Shown here: positions 1-4,305 of the stretch, piece by piece | Numbering within the stretch: position 1 is the first letter of the stretch | Layout: the number at the start of each line of letters is the position of its first letter | Origin: Bacteroidales bacterium | GTDB lineage: Bacteria > Bacteroidota > Bacteroidia > Bacteroidales > NBLH01 | DNA length: 6,579 nt | Reading direction: 5' to 3' | NCBI GenBank assembly: GCA_029933755.1 | Contig: JAOZNO010000220.1 | Location: 1-6,579, forward strand | Notes under the pieces: model-generated | Databases searched by the model: none | What the model was told of the DNA's origin: nothing | Seen by the model: the letters and a program-made list of their open reading frames with translations, nothing else | Made by a program: the position numbers and the translations under genes

Positions 1-7
1 GTTTTAT

Positions 8-52
8 GAAAATTTCTTAGACATAGAATTTCATTATCTAAAAGAAATTTTC
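8..52. repeat. AT-rich long hairpin near the window edge
   Basis: GAAAATTTC at 8-16 is the exact complement of GAAATTTTC at 44-52, and TTAGA at 17-21 pairs with TCTAA at 37-41. This gives a 14-bp stem with a 2-nt bulge (42-43) and a 15-nt loop. There is no GC-rich stem and no T tract directly after it, so it is not a standard intrinsic terminator. It could end a gene lying to the left of the window, or be a palindromic protein-binding site. Only the pairing is certain. Confidence 0.5.
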
Positions 53-103
53 TGGTTATAAACCTTGTTTACTCCTAATTGATCTTTATATTAAAATCAA
101 ACA

Positions 104-221
104 TTTGGTTCAGAATGTTTGCCTTTAAGGCTTGTGAAGTTTTAAAAGCCAAGAGTTTACTTTTGTAAATAACTGGCTTGTAAAACGAGCGTAACGTAAA
201 AGGCGGACTTTATGAACCAAA
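104..221. repeat. 118-bp inverted-repeat-bounded intergenic element (element A)
   Basis: TTTGGTTCA at 104-112 is matched exactly by TGAACCAAA at 213-221. After an 8-nt non-matching gap on each side, GCCTTT at 121-126 is matched by AAAGGC at 199-204. The ends are therefore symmetrical inverted repeats, and an internal hairpin (142-180) lies inside. No clear target-site duplication flanks it and it has no coding capacity. It sits directly downstream of the DUF4252 stop codon. It could be a small non-autonomous mobile element or simply a large 3' hairpin. Two of its blocks recur in the element at 4048-4206. Confidence 0.5.
142..180 (-). terminator. candidate terminator of the sigma-factor operon
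   Basis: Read on the minus strand, AAGCCA pairs with TGGCTT (plus positions 174-179 and 146-151). Inside this, TTTAC and GTAAA flank an AAAA tetraloop. The outer stem is followed by TTTTAAAA. It lies about 50 nt beyond the stop codon of the last gene of the minus-strand operon, which is the right place and orientation. The stem is imperfect and only moderately GC-rich, so strength is uncertain. Confidence 0.4.
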
Positions 222-227
222 CAACAA

Positions 228-758
228 TTAATCATCTACCTTTTCCAAGTGCTCAAAACCTTTAATTCTCATTGATTTTGATAATTTCGACATTTTTTTA
301 AGGTCTATATCGCCTTCAATAAAAATTAATACAGACTCTCCTTTCCCTGTAATAATCATAACAAGTTCTAATATTTTTGATTTTTCCTCCCGGATTAAGA
401 ACCGAATATCCTGTTTGCCTTCTTTTACAATCATCAAATCTTTATAGTTTGATTTGGGTAAAATTTGCAATAATTCTTTCTGAAATTTGCCTCCGTTACG
501 TACTTCCATAACCGAATCAGCAGTAAGAATTTTTATTGAACTCAGGTTTGATGTTAATTCCTTAAACTCTTTATCTTCCTGATCATCACTTATTTTCGCA
601 AACAATTCAAACATATATTTTGTTATGTACACTGATGTGTAGCCTTCCTGACCTGAATATTTATCAAAAAATACGTTTAATTTTGAGTCTTGAGCAAATA
701 GCCATACCGGACTTAGTACAACTAAAAGCATAATTATTATTTTCTTCATCATTATCAT
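228..758 (-). CDS. secreted DUF4252 family protein
   Basis: This 176-residue protein resembles the DUF4252 family, small exported Bacteroidota proteins often encoded beside ECF sigma factors. Their biochemical role is unknown. Residues 1-22 form a signal peptide (basic MKK, then a hydrophobic run ending in WLFA-Q), with signal peptidase I cleavage likely near residue 22 or 23; there is no lipobox cysteine, so it should be periplasmic or secreted. The recognisable parts are the GYTSVYITKYMFEL segment near residues 39-52 and the C-terminal GDIDLKKMSKLSKSMRIKGF block at about 149-168, which is typical of the family. ATG codons at codons 1, 3 and 4 all leave the signal peptide intact, so the exact start is open. 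The gene begins 22 nt after the anti-sigma stop codon and is almost certainly co-transcribed with it. A role as a partner or output of the sigma system is inferred from position only. Confidence 0.85.
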   Translation of the reverse strand: MIMMKKIIIMLLVVLSPVWLFAQDSKLNVFFDKYSGQEGYTSVYITKYMFELFAKISDDQEDKEFKELTSNLSSIKILTADSVMEVRNGGKFQKELLQILPKSNYKDLMIVKEGKQDIRFLIREEKSKILELVMIITGKGESVLIFIEGDIDLKKMSKLSKSMRIKGFEHLEKVDD

Positions 759-780
759 TTTAAATTTCTATTTACTTCTC

Positions 781-1260
781 TTAATTAATTCCCTCCACAA
801 GGCTTTCAGCCTCACTGAAGCTTGACAAGTGTTTCAAATTTTCGGTACCATTGTTAAAATTTGAAGATACAAGCAAAAGAGCTCTTTTCGCTTCCATTTT
901 TGCCACTTGTTCATTCATTATTGGTTTCCCATTAATATATGCATATACTATTTGTTCCTCTGAATTATCTGTGTATGTAAAAATGCTTATTAAAATTAAT
1001 ATACTGGCAGCAATTGCAAAAACCTGGTAATATAATTTTCTCATTTTTACTTTCCTATTTTTCCCTATTGAAAAAACTTTTAAATCAAGCTGCTGTTCTT
1101 TTTCATTCCTAAAAAATTCAAACATTGCTTTTGTTTCAATCAAGTTTTCAGGTAATTCAGTATTGTTTTTAAAGAAATCCTTAATTTCCAGTTCTTCATT
1201 AAGAGTGGTATTTCCCTCAAAATATTTTTCAAGTAATATTTCCAAATTTTCAAATTCCAT
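781..1260 (-). CDS. putative single-pass membrane anti-sigma factor
   Basis: This 159-residue protein probably holds the neighbouring sigma factor inactive at the membrane. The N-terminal cytoplasmic part begins with LLEKYFEGNTTLNEELEIKDFF (about residues 9-30, given here as its conserved core LLEKYFEG and EELEIKDFF), the pattern seen at the start of many Bacteroidota anti-sigma proteins. One hydrophobic helix spans about residues 78-96, preceded by a basic stretch (KNRKVKMRK), which predicts N-in/C-out topology. The periplasmic tail contains YAYINGKPI and EAKRALLLVSSNFNNGTENL, a conserved Bacteroidota motif of unknown function. The protein has no cysteine at all, so it is not a zinc-binding ZAS-type anti-sigma factor. 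Its ATG lies inside the last codons of the sigma gene (11-bp overlap), pointing to translational coupling and fixed stoichiometry. The anti-sigma role rests on context and topology, not on a diagnostic domain. Confidence 0.75.
   Translation of the reverse strand: MEFENLEILLEKYFEGNTTLNEELEIKDFFKNNTELPENLIETKAMFEFFRNEKEQQLDLKVFSIGKNRKVKMRKLYYQVFAIAASILILISIFTYTDNSEEQIVYAYINGKPIMNEQVAKMEAKRALLLVSSNFNNGTENLKHLSSFSEAESLVEGIN
1250..1260 (-). other. sigma/anti-sigma stop-start overlap
   Basis: On the minus strand the sequence ATGGAATTTGA contains both the anti-sigma start codon (first three bases) and the sigma factor stop codon TGA (last three bases), in different frames. A ribosome finishing the sigma factor is positioned to restart on the anti-sigma message, so the two proteins are probably made in a fixed ratio. 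Confidence 0.85.
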
Positions 1261-1765
1261 AATTCACTGTTTTTAAAATTTCAGATCGAACCTTTTTTCT
1301 TGCTCTTGACAGATTAACCCTGAGTGCAACAATATCTATTTTTAACACTTCTTCTATTTCTTCAAAACTGTAACCCTCAATATCTCTTAAATGCATAACC
1401 AGTTTCTGTTTTTCAGGCAATTTGTCTATTGATTTCCTTATTAAGCTTTGCATTTCATTTTTTTCGCTATAATCATCACTATATAAAGAATTTCCTGCTT
1501 GCCTAATTTCTGCATGAGAACTATCAACTACTTTTAAATGCCTAATTTTATCAAAGCAAATATTCTTTGTTGCCTGCATAGCATAGGCTTCAATATTTTT
1601 ATACTTTGTTAGATTTTTACGATTTTCCCAAAACTTTGTCAACAATTCATGGACTACATCTTCAGCCTCAGCCGAATTATTTAATATTCGGTTAGCAAAT
1701 CGGTACAGTTTATCTTTTATTACATAAACATCTTTTTCGAATCTTTTTGCATTCATTCTATGCAT
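1250..1765 (-). CDS. ECF-type RNA polymerase sigma factor
   Basis: This 171-residue protein is a group 4 (ECF) sigma-70 factor, which directs RNA polymerase to a small regulon, usually in response to an envelope signal. Sigma region 2 covers about residues 16-78, with the core-binding pattern SAEAEDVVHELLTKFWEN and the promoter-melting stretch NIEAYAMQATKNICFDKIR. A variable linker of about 30 residues follows, then region 4 at about 107-160, with DKLPEKQKLVMHLRDIEGYS and the helix-turn-helix ending in LRVNLSRARKKVR. Region 3 is missing, as in all ECF factors, and the length is normal. Translation may start at codon 1 or at the in-frame ATG at codon 4 (start base 1756); the sequence does not decide between them. 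It is the first gene of the operon, followed by its likely anti-sigma factor, and has an ECF-type promoter upstream (1853-1878). The signal it senses is unknown. Confidence 0.93.
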   Translation of the reverse strand: MHRMNAKRFEKDVYVIKDKLYRFANRILNNSAEAEDVVHELLTKFWENRKNLTKYKNIEAYAMQATKNICFDKIRHLKVVDSSHAEIRQAGNSLYSDDYSEKNEMQSLIRKSIDKLPEKQKLVMHLRDIEGYSFEEIEEVLKIDIVALRVNLSRARKKVRSEILKTVNYGI

Positions 1766-1852
1766 CTATTTTTTTTGATTGCTTATTTACAAAAAAGCCT
1801 TTATGCAATAGTGATTTTTCGCCCTTCAATAAATAAAATGTTTCATAAGGAT

Positions 1853-1878
1853 GACGCTTCTTGATAAAAAATGTTACA
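1853..1878 (-). promoter_or_regulatory. candidate autoregulated ECF promoter of the sigma operon
   Basis: On the minus strand TGTAAC (1878 to 1873) is followed after exactly 16 nt by CGTC (1856 to 1853). This matches the general ECF promoter layout of an AAC-containing -35 box and a CGT-type -10 box, as in the Bacillus SigX and SigW promoters. Transcription would start near 1846 and leave a leader of about 80 nt before the sigma start codon. ECF operons are commonly self-activated, so this is probably recognised by the sigma factor itself. Confidence 0.6.
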
Positions 1879-1980
1879 TCAAAACTCAAACTTTTTTGTA
1901 TTTTTATAATTTAAAGACTCTGATCAAGCCTAATTGATAAGAAACAACAAAATATAAATTAATTAATTGCTAATATTTTA

Positions 1981-1988
1981 TATATTTG
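1981..1988 (+). promoter_or_regulatory. candidate Bacteroidota -7 box for the chemoreceptor gene
   Basis: TATATTTG matches the Bacteroidota housekeeping consensus TAnnTTTG exactly. No convincing TTTG -33 box stands 19-21 nt upstream, only TTAA-rich sequence. If it is used, transcription would start near 1994-1996, and the 190-nt leader would contain most of the structured element that follows. In such AT-rich DNA a chance match is possible. Confidence 0.4.
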
Positions 1989-2007
1989 TAATATTGATGG
2001 CACTCCG

Positions 2008-2023
2008 AAAAGCCGCTTAGCGG
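2008..2023 (+). repeat. direct repeat copy 1 with GC-rich palindrome
   Basis: This is the first of two identical copies of AAAAGCCGCTTAGCGG, 66 bp apart. Its core CCGC-TTA-GCGG can form a 4-bp hairpin. Here the base after the core is G, so the longer stem seen in the second copy (2074-2089) cannot form. Confidence 0.75.
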
Positions 2024-2071
2024 GTAATTCTATTAAAAATAAAAATGTATCAACCTGTATATCTGTCTATT

Positions 2072-2091
2072 AAAAAAGCCGCTTAGCGGCT
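2072..2091 (-). terminator. intrinsic-terminator-like hairpin on the minus strand
   Basis: On the minus strand AGCCGC-TAA-GCGGCT forms a perfect 6-bp, GC-rich stem (2091 to 2077) followed by TTTTT (2076 to 2072), the canonical form of a rho-independent terminator. It overlaps the second copy of the direct repeat (2074-2089). No minus-strand gene lies to its right, so it would end only an antisense or small RNA started between it and the chemoreceptor gene, or shield the sigma promoter from leftward transcription. Confidence 0.45.
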
Positions 2092-2185
2092 GAATGCAGA
2101 AAATTGCACTTTTTCGGAGCAGACACAATATTACTTTTATTGTATAAAACAGTACCTATCTATTGATTTAAACCTCCAAATAATT

Positions 2186-3739
2186 ATGAAACAAGAAACG
2201 AAGATATTAAATTGGTTTATTGGCTCTTTTTTACTCCCACCCGTATCCTGGTTAATTTCTGCCTGGTATTTTAATGTATGGAATACTGAAGAAATGCTTA
2301 TTGTATTAATAAGACCTAACATTCCTGCTTATGTGCTTATTGTAGCATCCATAATCTACTTTATTGTTAAAAAGAATCTAAAAAATATTAAAAAATATTA
2401 TGATAACCCTCAGCCAGAATCATTGGTAAAGGCTCAAAAAAGTGCTGCATTTATACCATGGTTTTTCATGATTATCTTACCAATTTACACAACCTTGGGT
2501 GATTTTCCGGTTTTACTTCCTTTAGAATTTATTGATAATACTGAATTTTTAATTGCTATTGTTATTGGTGTACCAATCGTTTTTCTTTTTGCAATTCCAT
2601 TTTTCATACAAATGAATAAATATCTTGAAATTTACACAAAAAACCTTCCTTTTTCAAGCAAATATAAGGCAATGTCACTATCAAGCAAAATGACAATCCT
2701 TTTTCTTCTTAGCATAGTAGGTATTACTATTTTTTATATTAGTGCAGCTATGGGAATTTTACATAATAATCAAAGTGAAAATTTACAAATGGTCTTTCTT
2801 GAGAAATTTTCAATAATCTCTATAATTATTGTTGTCTTAACATCCTTTAACCTGTACCTGTTTAAATCACAAATTCTTAGCTCAATAATAAATATTAATA
2901 TCAGAATAAAGGATATTTCTAAAGGAGAAGGTGATTTAACCAAAAGGCTTGATATTAATACAAGAGACGAATCTGGGGAAATGTCATATTGGTTTAATGA
3001 GTTTTTATCAAATATTAGTAAAATGATATCGCTAATTAGAACTAGTGGTGAAAAGATATCAGAATTAAGTGGTCAAATAAACTTAAAATCACAAGAGATT
3101 TCACAATCTTCGAGCCAACAGGCGGCATCAACAGAAGAAATTTCTGCATTAGTTGAGGAAATGACAGCAAGCATTGAACAAAACGCTAATAATGCATCAA
3201 TAACCGAAGAAATTTCAACTAATGCATCTAAGGAAATGAATTTCATGAACGATGCGAGCAAAAACAGCCTAAGTTCTATTCAAAATATTACAAATAAAAT
3301 TTCGGTTATTAAAGATATTGCTTTTCAAACAAACATATTGGCTATTAATGCTGCAATTGAAGCTGCTGCTGCAGGAGAGCAAGGCAGAGGGTTTTCTGTA
3401 GTTGCATATGAAGTGAAAAAACTAGCAGAACACAGTAATAAAGCAGCTATTGAAATAAATGACTTGCTTGATATCACGCTAAATGAAACGAGTACAGCGA
3501 GTGTTATGATTGAGAAATTGGTTCCTGAAATCAATAAAACAGCTAATTTAATAAACGAAATAAGTTTAGCCAGTCAGGAGCAAAATTCGGGTACAGCACA
3601 AATAAATACAGCAATGCAGGAGCTTAATAGCACTACACAGAAAAATGCTTCCTCTTCAGAAGCCTTCTCTGCTATTGCTAAAGAACTAAGTAAGCAGGCA
3701 GATCAATTGAGCCTTTTGGTATCTAAGTTTAGAGTGTAA
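2186..3739 (+). CDS. methyl-accepting chemotaxis protein (six-helix membrane transducer)
   Basis: This 517-residue transducer belongs to the MCP family, which controls a CheA-CheW kinase complex in flagellar or other motility and regulatory systems. The first 230 residues carry about six hydrophobic helices (roughly 11-31, 46-64, 90-110, 120-142, 170-192, 208-228) with short loops and no large periplasmic ligand domain, so any signal is probably sensed in or at the membrane. A HAMP domain follows (about 228-282, with GEGDLTKRLD). The coiled-coil signalling domain spans about 290-510. It has a methylation-type segment SSSQQAASTEEIS (308-320), the hairpin tip IAFQTNILAINAAIEAAAAGEQ (core near 378-399) and a second helix with SQEQNSGTAQIN (463-474). 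Two tip residues deviate: Ala395 where Arg is normal, and Tyr408 where Asp or Gly is usual. No C-terminal CheR/CheB-docking pentapeptide and no neighbouring che genes are present. The ATG at 2186 keeps helix 1 intact. Confidence 0.93.
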   Translation: MKQETKILNWFIGSFLLPPVSWLISAWYFNVWNTEEMLIVLIRPNIPAYVLIVASIIYFIVKKNLKNIKKYYDNPQPESLVKAQKSAAFIPWFFMIILPIYTTLGDFPVLLPLEFIDNTEFLIAIVIGVPIVFLFAIPFFIQMNKYLEIYTKNLPFSSKYKAMSLSSKMTILFLLSIVGITIFYISAAMGILHNNQSENLQMVFLEKFSIISIIIVVLTSFNLYLFKSQILSSIININIRIKDISKGEGDLTKRLDINTRDESGEMSYWFNEFLSNISKMISLIRTSGEKISELSGQINLKSQEISQSSSQQAASTEEISALVEEMTASIEQNANNASITEEISTNASKEMNFMNDASKNSLSSIQNITNKISVIKDIAFQTNILAINAAIEAAAAGEQGRGFSVVAYEVKKLAEHSNKAAIEINDLLDITLNETSTASVMIEKLVPEINKTANLINEISLASQEQNSGTAQINTAMQELNSTTQKNASSSEAFSAIAKELSKQADQLSLLVSKFRV

Positions 3740-3751
3740 ATTTAAGGGGGC

Positions 3752-3807
3752 GTAATACTATTTTTATTATTTTCTCCATTTTAATAATTTATATTTTATG
3801 GTATTAC
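3752..3807. repeat. AT-rich inverted repeat after the chemoreceptor gene
   Basis: GTAATAC at 3752-3758 is the exact complement of GTATTAC at 3801-3807. A second nested pair, ATTATT (3766-3771) with AATAAT (3783-3788), allows an imperfect hairpin. It starts 12 nt past the stop codon of the chemoreceptor gene. It might help end transcription, but the stem is AT-only and discontinuous. Confidence 0.35.
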
Positions 3808-3866
3808 TACGAATTTTGTGGAAATAAAATAATTGAATTATACTAAATGGATTTTTATAAAAAAAC

Positions 3867-3936
3867 GGGATAGAAGTTTGAAGCCGGAAGACCAAAGTTT
3901 ATTTACTTCCGACTTCTGTCTTCCAGCTTCCTGCCC
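3867..3936. repeat. hairpin of 7-nt GAAGNNN / CTTCNNN units
   Basis: GAAG occurs at 3873, 3880 and 3887 (with AAAG at 3894), spaced exactly 7 nt apart. CTTC then occurs at 3906, 3913, 3920 and 3927 with the same spacing. GGG at 3867-3869 faces CCC at 3934-3936. The two arms are roughly complementary over about 30 bases, so they fold into a mismatched hairpin with a short loop near 3900. The unit structure means it was built by tandem duplication plus inversion, not only by selection for a stem. It could act as a bidirectional terminator or be a genome-wide intergenic repeat. Confidence 0.65.
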
Positions 3937-4047
3937 TGATAGTATTATAAACCATAAAACAACTTTGGGTTACTGAGCAATATCGAAGTAAATAATTTAC
4001 CCACTCAAATGATAGTAGAACCTATTTTATAAAAATCTTTTAAAAAC

Positions 4048-4206
4048 AATTAGTGCATGTCTATAAAGTCGGCATTTTAGAAAAACTTCACAAGTTCAAA
4101 AAACTTACTAAGTTAGTACTCAACTTACAAAGTCTTTCAGATTCGGCTAAGGCGGAACAGGCATTGGTAAGTTTCCGGGAAAAACACACTTTATGGACAA
4201 CTAATT
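4048..4206. repeat. 159-bp inverted-repeat-bounded element (element C)
   Basis: AATTAGT at 4048-4054 pairs with ACTAATT at 4200-4206. TGTCTATAAAGT at 4058-4069 pairs with ACTTTATGGACA at 4188-4199 with one mismatch; the left arm carries three extra bases (4055-4057). Inside are AACTT-CAC-AAGTT and a perfect palindrome TACTAA-G-TTAGTA at 4106-4118. It shares two blocks with the element at 104-221. No transposase and no clear target duplication were seen. A degenerate MITE-like element is the favoured reading. Confidence 0.5.
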
Positions 4207-4266
4207 ATACTAAAAACGATTTAAAATTTGACTTTTAGAAACGGCTTTCATCTTGATTGTCAATAA

Positions 4267-4298
4267 ATTTAACAATATAACAATTTAACCATTTAAAG
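4267..4298 (+). repeat. four tandem 8-bp units upstream of the lipoprotein start
   Basis: The units are ATTTAACA, ATATAACA, ATTTAACC and ATTTAAAG in uninterrupted 8-bp phase, ending 7 nt before the ATG at 4306. Copy-number change would alter the spacing between promoter or leader and the start codon. The A/T-rich sequence may also keep the ribosome landing site free of structure, which matters in Bacteroidota where Shine-Dalgarno motifs are weak. Confidence 0.6.
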
Positions 4299-4305
4299 TA
4301 TCGTA

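Larger units (their letters stand above)
1988..2134. repeat. 147-bp inverted-repeat element with two-block termini (element B)
   Basis: Each end is built of two exact 9-bp blocks separated by 6 unrelated bases. GTAATATTG (1988-1996) pairs with CAATATTAC (2126-2134), and CTCCGAAAA (2003-2011) pairs with TTTTCGGAG (2111-2119). The 6-nt gaps (1997-2002 and 2120-2125) do not match each other. Inside are two direct copies of AAAAGCCGCTTAGCGG. No target-site duplication is evident and there is no coding capacity. Possibilities are a small non-autonomous mobile element (MITE-like), a structured leader or small RNA, or a binding site for a dimeric protein. Confidence 0.6.
1766..2185. other. 420-bp divergent intergenic region
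   Basis: This gap separates the leftward sigma operon from the rightward chemoreceptor gene, so it must carry the promoters for both. It holds the ECF-type promoter (1853-1878), an AT-rich stretch at about 1890-1980, a -7-like box at 1981-1988 and an inverted-repeat element at 1988-2134. No open reading frame with protein-family features was found in it, and no tRNA-like or known riboswitch-like pattern was recognised. Confidence 0.8.
3740..4305. other. 566-bp repeat-rich intergenic region
   Basis: No believable gene lies between the chemoreceptor stop and the lipoprotein start. The region contains, in order, an AT-rich inverted repeat (3752-3807), a hairpin of 7-nt units (3867-3936), a perfect 13-nt palindrome GTAAATAATTTAC at 3988-4000, an inverted-repeat element (4048-4206) and four 8-bp tandem units (4267-4298). 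A promoter for the downstream operon must be here but no clear TAnnTTTG box was found. A 61-codon GTG-started frame at 4053-4238 is judged spurious. Confidence 0.75.

Noticed and set aside
2008..2089. Start of a CRISPR array from the two identical 16-bp repeats
   Set aside because: Only two copies, the repeat is too short, the repeats lie inside an inverted-repeat element, and no cas gene is present.
1988..2134. Integron attC-like site (two blocks, unpaired spacer, central loop)
   Set aside because: The layout is similar, but the GTTRRRY/RYYYAAC core boxes are missing at the ends, and there is neither a cassette array nor an integrase gene. The same argument excludes 104-221.
2137..2322. Minus-strand frame opposite the start of the chemoreceptor gene
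   Set aside because: It overlaps the well-supported chemoreceptor gene on the other strand and has no recognisable protein features.
3073..3534. Two minus-strand frames inside the chemoreceptor signalling domain
   Set aside because: They are antisense shadows of the alanine- and serine-rich coiled coil, which is strongly conserved in the sense frame.
104..4206. Composite transposon formed by the two related inverted elements
   Set aside because: No transposase is present between or in the elements, similarity is limited to two short blocks, and the enclosed genes look like ordinary chromosomal genes.
4053..4238. 61-codon plus-strand reading frame starting with GTG
   Set aside because: It lies across the inverted-repeat element, begins inside its left arm, has no family resemblance and an ordinary length for chance in this sequence.
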